Shown here piece after piece: positions 17,528 to 25,146 of a DNA stretch of 58,545 bases. Source of the DNA: Caldilineaceae bacterium (GTDB taxonomy: Bacteria > Chloroflexota > Anaerolineae > Caldilineales > Caldilineaceae); contig JAGNDO010000030.1 of assembly GCA_018003515.1 (NCBI GenBank), positions 1 through 58,545 on the forward strand. Reading direction: 5' to 3'. Positions within the stretch are counted from its first letter, which is position 1; the number at the start of each line of letters is the position of its first letter. A program made the position numbers and the translations under genes. The notes beneath the pieces were generated by a model. That model was not told where the DNA came from. It saw nothing but the letters and a program-made list of their open reading frames with translations, and made no database searches.

Positions 17528-18556
17528 ATGGCCAAGTCCAGCAAGAAAAATGGAAGCAAGCAGAACGAATCCGCCAAGGGTGGGTCAAAACCCCAATATG
17601 CCGCGGCCATTGACCTGGGCGGCACCAAGGTGCTGGCGGCCATCGTCGATGAAAACCACACCATTCTGGCCACGGCCAAGATCAAGACCGATGTGGGCGG
17701 CGGCGCCGAAAGTGTCATCGCCCAGATGGCCGCCGGGGTGTTGAAGGCGGCCAAAAAAGCCAAGATCAACGCCGCGGATCTGGTGGCCGTGGGGGCGTGC
17801 GCACCCGGTCCTGTCAACCCGGCCACTGGGATTGTCAGCCGGGCGGTCAACCTGGGCTGGACCGAACCCGTGGCCCTGGGTGAATTATTGGGCAAGGCTC
17901 TGGGTGGCATCCCGGTTTTTGTGGAAAACGATGTCAACGCCGGGGTCTATGGCTCCGTGGTGGCCGGCGTGGCCAAGGGCAAGCAGGATGTGGTGGGCAT
18001 CTTTGTGGGCACAGGCATCGGTGGCGGGCTGGTGTTGGATGGCAAGCTGCGCCGGGGTGCGCGCTGGGGAGCCGGTGAACTGGGCCACAGCATCATCATG
18101 GCGGATGGCCCCGTGTGCGGCTGCGGCAACCGCGGCTGTATCGAATCCTTGGCCAGCCGCACCGCCCTGGAACGAGATCTGCGTCTGGCCTTGGACGCCG
18201 GCCGGGAGAGCATCATCACCGAACTGATGGGCGGCAAGGACGGACGCATGACCAGCGGGGTGATCGCCGCCGCCCTGGATGCCGATGATCCCTTGATGAC
18301 GGAACTCATGGGCCGCAGCAATCGTTATTTGGGGCTGTTCACAGCCTCCATCGTCAATATTTTGGATCCGGAGATGGTGGTCTTTGGCGGCGGGGTGGTG
18401 GAAAAGTTGGGCGACGCCATGCTCGATCCCATCCGCACGGTGGCCGAGGCCAACTATTTGCAAAAAGAGGGCAAGGTGGAGATCGTGGCCGCCCATCTCA
18501 GCGACAATGCCGCCATCATCGGCGTGGCCGCCCTGGCACGCGAAGCCTACGGTTGA
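17528..18556 (+). CDS. ROK-family sugar kinase (glucokinase-like)
   Basis: This 342-residue protein phosphorylates a hexose, most probably glucose, with ATP. After a lysine-rich N-terminal tail of about 20 residues, AAIDLGGTKVLAAIVDE gives the phosphate-1 ATP-binding strand. VENDVNAGVYG holds the catalytic Asp region, GTGIGGGLVLDG the second glycine-rich loop, and CGCGNRGCIESL the ROK zinc-binding cysteines with the following Glu. There is no winged-helix domain, so it is an enzyme rather than a ROK repressor. ATG 17528 follows a GAGGA ribosome-binding site. The trio of uncharacterised genes follows at 18751, separated by a palindromic repeat. Confidence 0.88.
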   Translation: MAKSSKKNGSKQNESAKGGSKPQYAAAIDLGGTKVLAAIVDENHTILATAKIKTDVGGGAESVIAQMAAGVLKAAKKAKINAADLVAVGACAPGPVNPATGIVSRAVNLGWTEPVALGELLGKALGGIPVFVENDVNAGVYGSVVAGVAKGKQDVVGIFVGTGIGGGLVLDGKLRRGARWGAGELGHSIIMADGPVCGCGNRGCIESLASRTALERDLRLALDAGRESIITELMGGKDGRMTSGVIAAALDADDPLMTELMGRSNRYLGLFTASIVNILDPEMVVFGGGVVEKLGDAMLDPIRTVAEANYLQKEGKVEIVAAHLSDNAAIIGVAALAREAYG

Positions 18557-18621
18557 GCAATCCGGGTAGACCGTCGCCAATCCTACAGTCTGCCCGGCGG
18601 GGATCGTGCTAGACTATGAGG

Positions 18622-18716
18622 AATAGAACTCGGATGACGCTGATTTGACGGATTTCCGCAGATTCCAGAAAAAATCCGCAGGAACCCGCCAAATCAGCGT
18701 CGTCCGCGGCCTATTT
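18622..18716. repeat. AATAGAACnCGGATGACGC palindrome, full copy
   Basis: A 95-base imperfect palindrome: the left arm starts AATAGAACTCGGATGACGC and the right arm ends in the near complement, CGTCGTCCGCGGCCTATTT. The same arm occurs alone at 13576-13622, and a divergent relative sits at 36674-36770. It fills most of the gap between the ROK gene and the phosphatase gene. Confidence 0.8.
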
Positions 18717-18750
18717 CCCCCTTGTCAGCGCCATACCGAACAGGACATCC

Positions 18751-19485
18751 ATGACCATCTTGCTTTTGATCCGCCACGGCGAAAACGATTGGGTGGGTAC
18801 CCATCGCCTGGCAGGACGTACCCCCGGTGTCCACCTGAACGACAGAGGCCGCCAACAGGCCCAAGAATTGGCCGACCGTCTGCGAGAACAGCCCATCACC
18901 GCCATCTATTCCAGCCCCATGGAGCGCTGCATGGAGACCGCCCAGCCCCTGGCCGACGCCCTGGGGCTGGCGGTCATCCCCCATCCCGGCGTGATCGAGG
19001 CCGATTTTGGCGACTGGCAAGGGGCCAGTTTGAAGGATCTGGCCAAGCAGCCCGAGTGGCAGTTGGTCCAATTTTATCCCAGCGGCTTTCGCTTTCCCGG
19101 CGGTGAGACTTTGCGAGAGGTGCAGAGCCGCATGGTGGGGGCTTTGGCCCAGATCGTGGCGGATCACCCCAAACAGGTGGTGGCGGTCTTCTGCCACAGC
19201 GATGTGATCAAAACCGCGGTGGCCCATTTCCTGGGCACGCCCCTGGATCTCTTTCAGCGCATCCTAATCGACACGGCCTCCATCAGCGTGATCGGCTTTC
19301 ACCGCACCGGCCCCCACATCATCCGTATCAACGATACCGGGGCCTTGCCGATCTTCAAACAGCCGGAAGATCCCACCCCAGAGCCAGAAGATGAAAAATC
19401 AGACCAAGAATCAGACCAAGAATCAGACCAAGAATCAGACGGCATAGCGAAATCCAGCACACAGGAAGGCGGCGGCCAGCCATGA
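18751..19485 (+). CDS. Histidine phosphatase family protein (MSMEG_4193-type, trio member)
   Basis: This 244-residue protein is a histidine phosphatase / phosphomutase: LLLIRHGEND carries the phospho-accepting His, YSSPMERCMETA the family helix, and AVFCHSDVIKTA the second catalytic His. Residues 200-244 form an acidic tail with DQES repeated three times, probably disordered. Directly behind it come DUF3090 (4-base ATGA overlap) and an SCO1664-type gene. In Actinobacteria these three families form a conserved trio in which the phosphatase-like member is proposed to be a phosphomutase and the third member a PI-kinase-like enzyme (TIGR03848/03847/03843). The substrate is unknown. The C-terminal DQES repeat is unusual for the family. 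Confidence 0.85.
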   Translation: MTILLLIRHGENDWVGTHRLAGRTPGVHLNDRGRQQAQELADRLREQPITAIYSSPMERCMETAQPLADALGLAVIPHPGVIEADFGDWQGASLKDLAKQPEWQLVQFYPSGFRFPGGETLREVQSRMVGALAQIVADHPKQVVAVFCHSDVIKTAVAHFLGTPLDLFQRILIDTASISVIGFHRTGPHIIRINDTGALPIFKQPEDPTPEPEDEKSDQESDQESDQESDGIAKSSTQEGGGQP

Positions 19486-20129
19486 CCACTTTTACCTATG
19501 ATCTGCATCCAGTCCAGCGCATCACTGCCGATGCCGTGGGTGATCCGGGCAACCGCACCTTTTTTCTTCAGGCCCGCCAAGGCACCAAATTGGTCAGCCT
19601 GATTATGGAAAAGCAGCAAGTGGCTGCCCTGGCCACCAGCATTCTTCAACTTTTGGAAGAGTTGGAGGAGCAGAACCCAAATCTGGCCCGGGCTCGCAGC
19701 CAAGTCAACCGGCTCTCGTTGGACATGCCCCTGAATCCCGCCTTTCGAGTCGGCCAATTGGGGTTGGGGTACGATGAAGAGGAAGATCTGGTGGTGATTG
19801 TGGCCCAGTCGCTTGCCACGCCCGAGACGGAGCGCGAGTTGGAACCGGAAACAGATGGGGATGATTATGCCGACGACTATCCTCTGGCCTATGCCGGAGG
19901 CGGGGGCGATGATGACGACGACGGGGATGAAGAAGATCCCGCAGAAAAAGCCGAGGTCTCCCTGGCCAGATTCTATGCCACCCGCAGTCAGATGCGCGCA
20001 TTGGGCGAACATGCCCTTCAGGTGGTCCAAGCCGGACGCCCGGACTGCCCGCTCTGTGGGCGGCCAATTGATCCCATGGGCCACTTCTGCCCCCGCACAG
20101 ATGGCCACGCCTTCCCGATATTGATCTGA
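19482..20129 (+). CDS. DUF3090 family protein (trio member)
   Basis: This 215-residue protein belongs to DUF3090 (TIGR03847): the N-terminal TYDLHPVQRITADAVGDPG and FFLQARQGTKLVSLIMEKQQ are diagnostic. A negatively charged low-complexity stretch (about 125-160, GGDDDDDGDEED) precedes the C-terminal CPLCGRPIDPMGHFCPR, a likely zinc-binding knuckle (C-x2-C...C) usual in the family. Its start overlaps the phosphatase stop by four bases and the SCO1664-type gene starts 42 bases later, so the trio is one operon. Function is unknown; a structural or substrate-presenting role with the flanking phosphatase and kinase-like proteins is inference. Confidence 0.9.
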   Translation: MTTFTYDLHPVQRITADAVGDPGNRTFFLQARQGTKLVSLIMEKQQVAALATSILQLLEELEEQNPNLARARSQVNRLSLDMPLNPAFRVGQLGLGYDEEEDLVVIVAQSLATPETERELEPETDGDDYADDYPLAYAGGGGDDDDDGDEEDPAEKAEVSLARFYATRSQMRALGEHALQVVQAGRPDCPLCGRPIDPMGHFCPRTDGHAFPILI

Positions 20130-20171
20130 GATCCGGTAAATGGTTCCCGATATGACGGTTCTTAACTCCTC

Positions 20172-20978
20172 ATGACCACCTCGCCTCCCAAGCAGCCTGC
20201 CCTAAATGCCGGTCTTGGCTCTGATATTGACCCCGCTGGGGCTGTGATCCGTGTGACACCGGCCCAGTTGCTGGCAGCCCTGACCCAGGGCGAGGTGGAC
20301 GCCCACGGTTTGCTGCCCTATAGCTCAAATTATAATTTTCTGGTCACGGTGGTCGCCGGCGACATGCAGGTGCCGGCGGTCTACAAGCCCCGGCGCGGCG
20401 AATCGCCCCTGTGGGATTTTGCCCAGGGCAGCCTCTGTCTGCGAGAGCGGGCGGCCTTTGTGGTCAGCGATCTCCTGGGCTGGGATCTGGTTCCCCCCAC
20501 GGTGCTACGGGACGGTCCTCACGGGTTGGGCAGCGTCCAGTTTTTTGTGGATGTCCTGCCCGACGACCACTATTTCACCGTACGGGAGGATGCCCGCCAC
20601 GCCGAGACTTTGCGCCGCATGGCCCTCTTTGATGTAGTGATCAACAACGCTGACCGCAAGAGCGGCCACTGTTTGATCGATCACCAGGCCCGGCTGTGGG
20701 CCATCGATCATGGCATCTGTTTTCACGAAGAACACAAACTGCGCACAGTCATTTGGGAATTTGCCGGGCAACCCATCCCCCCGCATCTCCTGGCGGATTT
20801 GACCGATTTTCAGACCCTGTTGGCCGACACGGATCATACCGAGGCCCAGGAATTGCACCACCTGCTCGGCCCCAGGGAACATCACGCCCTGGGTGATCGA
20901 CTCAGCGCCTTGGTGGAAGCGGGCCAATTCCCCTCCCCCCTGCCCCATCGGCGCAATTTCCCCTGGCCGCCGATTTAA
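20172..20978 (+). CDS. SCO1664 family protein, PI3/4-kinase-like (trio member)
   Basis: This 268-residue protein matches the SCO1664 (TIGR03843) family, which has remote similarity to phosphatidylinositol 3/4-kinases. SSNYNFLV and VPAVYKPRRGESPLWDF supply the ATP-loop and the invariant Lys, LFDVVINNADRKSGH the catalytic-loop Asp-Asn motif, and LWAIDHGICFHEE the metal-binding Asp with following Gly. All key kinase-like residues are present, so activity is plausible. It closes the trio begun at 18751. The phosphorylated substrate is unknown; a small molecule or a protein are both possible. Confidence 0.87.
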   Translation: MTTSPPKQPALNAGLGSDIDPAGAVIRVTPAQLLAALTQGEVDAHGLLPYSSNYNFLVTVVAGDMQVPAVYKPRRGESPLWDFAQGSLCLRERAAFVVSDLLGWDLVPPTVLRDGPHGLGSVQFFVDVLPDDHYFTVREDARHAETLRRMALFDVVINNADRKSGHCLIDHQARLWAIDHGICFHEEHKLRTVIWEFAGQPIPPHLLADLTDFQTLLADTDHTEAQELHHLLGPREHHALGDRLSALVEAGQFPSPLPHRRNFPWPPI

Positions 20979-20981
20979 TTG

Positions 20982-21087
20982 GTATCGAGTAGTACGTATC
21001 GAGTATCGCGTTGGTTTTGAAATGGGTTCTCCTATAGACCATCGCATGTCTTCACAACGCGATACTCGATACGTATTACTCGATATC
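20982..21087. repeat. TATCGAGTA palindrome
   Basis: A left arm (20982-21012) built from GTATCGAGTA and CGAGTATCGCGTT pairs with 21056-21087 with about one mismatch over 31 bases. The word CGAGTATC recurs at 52372-52392 and 53201-53221, where it flanks a toxin-antitoxin module. It fills most of the gap before the nucleotidyltransferase fusion. Confidence 0.8.
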
Positions 21088-21127
21088 CTTACTCGTTACG
21101 CATGACTCATTACGTAAAGGATTCTCT

Positions 21128-23656
21128 ATGAAAGCTGTCGTCATGGCTGGCGGCGAAGGGTCAAGACTCCGCCCGTTGACGGTGGGGCGGCCCAAGCCTA
21201 TGGTGCCGATTGTCAACAAGAATGCCTTGGCGCATATCCTGGATTTGCTAAAAAATCACGGCATCACCGAGGTGATCGTGACATTGCGTTATCGCGCCGC
21301 CGCCATTCAGGATTTTTTTGGCGATGGTGCCAACCTGGGCATGCACATCGAATATTCCGTGGAAGAGGTGCCCCTGGGTACTGCGGGCAGCGTCAAGCAC
21401 GCCGCCGCCTTGTTGGACGACACCTTTCTGGTCATCAGCGGCGACGCCGTGACCGATTTTGATCTCCAGACTGTCATCGCCGCCCACAAAGAGCGCAAAG
21501 CTCAGGCCACCCTCACCCTCTACCGAGTGTCGGATCCCCTGGAGTTTGGCGTGATTGTGATCGACGACGAAAACAGGGTCACCAATTTCTTGGAAAAACC
21601 AAGTTGGAGCGAAGTCTTTTCGGACACGGTTAACACCGGCATCTATGTTTTGGAGCCGGAGGTGCTGGCCATGATCCCCGATGACCGCCCGTATGATTTT
21701 TCTACAGAGCTTTTCCCCCGCATGTTGGCGGATAAAATGGCGTTGTTTGGCTATGTGGCCGAGGGCTATTGGTGCGACGTGGGTACCTTTAGCGAATATA
21801 TGCGGGCCAACGCCGACATGCTCATGGGCAAGGTGAAGCTTTCGCAGCCCCTTGGCACCCATATCGGCGGCAACATCTGGGTGGGCACGGATGTGGAGAT
21901 CGCCCCCAGCGCCCAGCTTTTTGGCCCCATCTATTTGGGCAACGAGGTCAAGATCAAGGGGGATGTGGTGATCCACGGCCCCGCGGTGATCCGGGACTAC
22001 ACCATCGTGGACAACTTCACCCATATCGAGCGGGTGGTCATGTGGCGCAACACCTATGTGGGCGAATCCTGCGAGCTGCGAGGGGCCATCTTCTGCCGCC
22101 AATGCAGCATCAAATCCAAGGTCTCGGTCTATGAGGGGGTGGTCGTGGGGGATCAGTGCGTCTTGGATGAGGGCTGTGTGATCCATCCCAATGTGAAGCT
22201 GTGGCCGGGCAAGATGGTGGAGCCAGGGGCCACCGTGCGGGAAAGCATCATCTGGGGCAGCCAGGGCCGCCGGGCCTTGTTTAGCCAATTTGGCGTCACT
22301 GGTCTGGTCAATGTGGATTTAACACCGGAATTTGCCGCCAAATTGGGGGCCGCCCTGGGGGCCAAACTACCCCGGGGCAGCTATGTGGCCATCAACCGGG
22401 ATGCCCACCGCAGTTCCCGCATGTTGAAACGGGCCATGATCAGCGGTCTACCCGGTGCCGGCATCAACGTCTGGGATCTGGGAGTGGTGCCCGTGCCCGT
22501 GGCCCGCTATTTCGTGCGCCGGGATCCCCGCACCGTGGCCGGCGTGCATGTCCGTCTCAGCCCCTTTGACCAACGGGTGGTGGACATCCGCTTTATGGAT
22601 GGCCAAGGCATGAACCAGAGTACGGCCGTCGAGCGGGCCATCGAAAGTGTCTTCTTCCGGGAGGATTTCCGCCGGGCCTATCTCAACGATCTAGGGGTGA
22701 TCGACTATGCCCGTCAGCCCAAGGAGATCTATACCGCAGACTTTGTCACCAAGGTGGATGCGCCCCTCATCCGCCAGCGCGGCTTCAAAGTGGTGGTGGA
22801 CTATTCCCACGGCTCCACCGCAGATGTGTTGGCGGATCTGTTCAACAACCTCAACGTCGAGGTTGTGCCCCTCAACGCCCGCATGGATGAATCCAGATTA
22901 GCCGTGCTTTTGGATGACTTCCAGGCCCATCTGCGCCAACTGGCCGCCATCGTCACCGCGGTGGGGGCGGATCTGGGCATCATGCTGGACGTGGCCGGGG
23001 AAAAGCTCTTCCTGGTCGATGAGCAAGGCACCATCCTGGACGATCTACAGGCCGCCGCCCTGCTCATGGAGCTAGCCCTCTATCGCCATCCGGGACGCAG
23101 TGTGGCCGTACCCATCCGTCTGCCCACGACCTTCGATACCATTGCCGGCTGGCACAAAAGCCCCCTGATCCGCACCAAAAGCAATCTGCACAACCTGATG
23201 CAGGCTGCCAGCAGCGAGTCTGTACTCTTGGCTCTGGACGGTACGGGCAACTTCATCTTCCCCGATTTTCAGCCCGCGGTGGATGGCATGATGGCCGCCG
23301 TGCGTTTGCTGGAATACATGGCCCACCGGAAGATGACCCTAAGTCATGTGGCCGCCTATCTGCCCCATTCCCATGTGGCCCACGACCGGGTGGCTTGCGG
23401 CTGGGAAGACAAGGGTCGGGTCATGCGGTTGCTGAATCAGCGCTATGCGGACGCCAACATCGACATCACCGACGGCATCAAGATCATCCTCAGCGAGCGC
23501 GAGTGGTTGCACATCTCCCCCAACCCCGAGCGCCCCGTCTTCGAAGTGATCGCCGAAGCCGAGGACGACGCCAAAGCCAAAGAAGTCCTACAGGAATACA
23601 TCGCCGTGATCCGCTCTCTGGTCAGCCAGAAGCCGGACGCTGACAAAACAAACTAG
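21128..23656 (+). CDS. NDP-sugar pyrophosphorylase / LbH / degenerate phosphomannomutase fusion
   Basis: This 842-residue protein has three parts. Residues 1-235 are a nucleotidyltransferase: [13 protein letters not shown] is the signature loop, with KPMVPI, the Mg-binding SGDAVTDFD and [20 protein letters not shown]. Residues 245-365 form a left-handed beta-helix ([13 protein letters not shown] and similar hexad turns). Residues 370-830 have the phosphohexomutase fold ([17 protein letters not shown]), but the phosphoserine loop reads RLSPFDQ around Ser478 instead of TASHNP, and the metal loop reads LDVAGEKL around Asp621 instead of DxDxDR. The first domain should make GDP-mannose or a related NDP-sugar; the third is probably not a mutase, although such fused variants are widespread and may have a regulatory role. 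It probably feeds the glycan cluster. Confidence 0.85.
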   Translation: MKAVVMAGGEGSRLRPLTVGRPKPMVPIVNKNALAHILDLLKNHGITEVIVTLRYRAAAIQDFFGDGANLGMHIEYSVEEVPLGTAGSVKHAAALLDDTFLVISGDAVTDFDLQTVIAAHKERKAQATLTLYRVSDPLEFGVIVIDDENRVTNFLEKPSWSEVFSDTVNTGIYVLEPEVLAMIPDDRPYDFSTELFPRMLADKMALFGYVAEGYWCDVGTFSEYMRANADMLMGKVKLSQPLGTHIGGNIWVGTDVEIAPSAQLFGPIYLGNEVKIKGDVVIHGPAVIRDYTIVDNFTHIERVVMWRNTYVGESCELRGAIFCRQCSIKSKVSVYEGVVVGDQCVLDEGCVIHPNVKLWPGKMVEPGATVRESIIWGSQGRRALFSQFGVTGLVNVDLTPEFAAKLGAALGAKLPRGSYVAINRDAHRSSRMLKRAMISGLPGAGINVWDLGVVPVPVARYFVRRDPRTVAGVHVRLSPFDQRVVDIRFMDGQGMNQSTAVERAIESVFFREDFRRAYLNDLGVIDYARQPKEIYTADFVTKVDAPLIRQRGFKVVVDYSHGSTADVLADLFNNLNVEVVPLNARMDESRLAVLLDDFQAHLRQLAAIVTAVGADLGIMLDVAGEKLFLVDEQGTILDDLQAAALLMELALYRHPGRSVAVPIRLPTTFDTIAGWHKSPLIRTKSNLHNLMQAASSESVLLALDGTGNFIFPDFQPAVDGMMAAVRLLEYMAHRKMTLSHVAAYLPHSHVAHDRVACGWEDKGRVMRLLNQRYADANIDITDGIKIILSEREWLHISPNPERPVFEVIAEAEDDAKAKEVLQEYIAVIRSLVSQKPDADKTN

Positions 23657-23659
23657 GGG

Positions 23660-23713
23660 TGTTGCGTAAAAGGTGATCTGTGAGGGTCAGAACAGCTCAC
23701 CTTTTACGCAACA
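23660..23713. terminator. 17-bp perfect hairpin after the pyrophosphorylase gene
   Basis: TGTTGCGTAAAAGGTGA (23660-23676) is perfectly complementary to 23697-23713, with a 20-base loop. It starts three bases after the preceding stop and ends before the ribosome-binding site of the lipoprotein gene. It lacks a T tract, so a role in RNA stability or Rho-independent stopping is not settled. Confidence 0.6.
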
Positions 23714-23738
23714 TCCACATATCCATCGAGGAGACATC

Positions 23739-25025
23739 ATGAAGAAAATACTGATAGGGTTGATCGGAATAGGCCTGCTGATTGCGGGCTGTGGCCAGGC
23801 CATACCCACAGGCGGCGCACAGGTTGCCCCCCCGGCCAGCCAGGAACAGGCCCCCGCCGCCCCGGCTGCCACCCCCACCCCAGCCGCTCACGCAGATGTG
23901 TTGACCGCCATCTGGGCGGCGGTGGCGGACAACTACGTTTTTGTGGATGAGGCCGGAGCCATCCCCGGTCTGGATTGGGCCGCCCTCCACGATCAGACCG
24001 CCGCCCAGATCGATCCGGCCATGCCCCAAGAGGAATTTGTGGCTGTAGTGCGCCAGGGTCTGGCCGCCCTCCCCCCCGGCGCGGTGATCTGGCAGACCAA
24101 GGCCGACGCCGTGGAAGAGATCAAGGCCACCGTGGGCGGCTACGAAGGCATCGGCGTCTATGTGGGGGCCAGGGGTGAACCCAACCCCGCTGCCGTGATC
24201 TTGGACGTGGTGCCCGGCTCCCCGGCAGAGGCCGCTGGGCTGGCCATGCACGACCGCATCCTGACCATCGACGGCGTGGCCGTGTCCGCAGACGAAGGCA
24301 TGGCCGTGGTGGATCGCATCCGCGGCCCCCGGGACAGCCAGGTCGTGCTGCGGGTCCAATCTCCCGGCACCGACCCCCGAGAGGTGACGGTGACCCGCAG
24401 CCAGATGTCCTTCACCCAACAAAAGAGCATCTTCGCCCAGCGCCTGGCCGAGGGCACGGTGGGCTATATTCGTTTCCCCGCCGGTGCCCACGGCACCCTG
24501 GGCCAGGACTTCTCTGCCCGCCTGCAAGAGATGGGCGGCGAGGGCGCGGTGAGCGGATTAATCCTGGATCTGCGTATTTCCAACAACAGCACGGGCTGGC
24601 CGTTGATGACCATGCTCCCCCTCTTTGGCCAGGGCGAAATGGGCGCGGTGATCAACCGCAAGGGTAGCGCCCCCCTCAACATCGCCGCCAGTGAGGGCAA
24701 CAACCTGGCCGCCTTGCCCCTGGTTCTGCTCATCGGCCCGGACACCCAAGGCACCGCCGAGATCTTCGCCGCCGCCCTGCAAGCCGCCGGCCACACCCTC
24801 CTCATCGGCCTGCCCACCCAGGGCCAGGTCGAGGGCATGACCATCCAGCGTCTGCCCGACGGCTCCGAACTCTTCATCGCCAACTCCACCTTCCTCACCC
24901 CGGACGGACGTGACATCGGCATGGAAGGCGTCCACCCCGACATCACCGTGGACGCAGACTGGAGCGACGTCTCCGCGGACATGGACCCCGTCATCGCCGC
25001 CGCCCTCGAAGCCCTGACAAAATGA
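23739..25025 (+). CDS. Lipoprotein with PDZ and S41 (C-terminal processing peptidase) fold, catalytic dyad absent
   Basis: This 428-residue protein is a lipoprotein: the signal helix ends LLIAGCG, with the lipobox Cys at residue 17. A Pro/Ala-rich tether follows. The PDZ domain (about 135-215) contains GYEGIGVYV and GSPAEAAGLAMHDRIL. The S41 domain follows, ending PDGRDIGMEGVHPDITVD. By alignment with CtpB, Prc and D1 protease, the serine loop (S-A-S-E) reads GTAE with Gly338, and the lysine position reads Gln363; these are exactly 25 residues apart, as in active enzymes. It therefore looks like a proteolytically dead S41, perhaps a peptide-binding or scaffold protein at the membrane surface. 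ATG 23739 has GAGGAGA upstream. The next gene is separated by an inverted GGGTGAACG repeat. Confidence 0.8.
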   Translation: MKKILIGLIGIGLLIAGCGQAIPTGGAQVAPPASQEQAPAAPAATPTPAAHADVLTAIWAAVADNYVFVDEAGAIPGLDWAALHDQTAAQIDPAMPQEEFVAVVRQGLAALPPGAVIWQTKADAVEEIKATVGGYEGIGVYVGARGEPNPAAVILDVVPGSPAEAAGLAMHDRILTIDGVAVSADEGMAVVDRIRGPRDSQVVLRVQSPGTDPREVTVTRSQMSFTQQKSIFAQRLAEGTVGYIRFPAGAHGTLGQDFSARLQEMGGEGAVSGLILDLRISNNSTGWPLMTMLPLFGQGEMGAVINRKGSAPLNIAASEGNNLAALPLVLLIGPDTQGTAEIFAAALQAAGHTLLIGLPTQGQVEGMTIQRLPDGSELFIANSTFLTPDGRDIGMEGVHPDITVDADWSDVSADMDPVIAAALEALTK

Positions 25026-25026
25026 A

Positions 25027-25136
25027 CGGGTGAAGGGGTGAACGGGTGAACGGGTGATTTTCGCTGGAAAGCGATTCACCCCCTCACCCCCTCACCCCCT
25101 CACCCCCTCACCCGTTCACCCCCTCACCCTCACCCT
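25027..25136. repeat. (GGGTGAACG)n / (CCCCTCACC)n inverted low-complexity repeat
   Basis: Four G-rich units (GAACGGGTGAAGG type) at 25027-25056 face about eight C-rich units (CACCCCCTCA type) at 25077-25136, with CGCTGGAAAGCG as the tip. The structure ends ten bases before the helicase start. Related GGTGAAGGGG units occur at 44727-44812. Confidence 0.85.
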
Positions 25137-25146
25137 CACACAAAAA

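Noticed and set aside
17272-17937. The surface-protein reading frame stays open to 17937 on the minus strand.
   Set aside because: That stretch crosses the promoter at 17313-17341 and the ROK kinase gene on the other strand, and lacks domain character. AGGAGG-TTG at 17271 is the better start.
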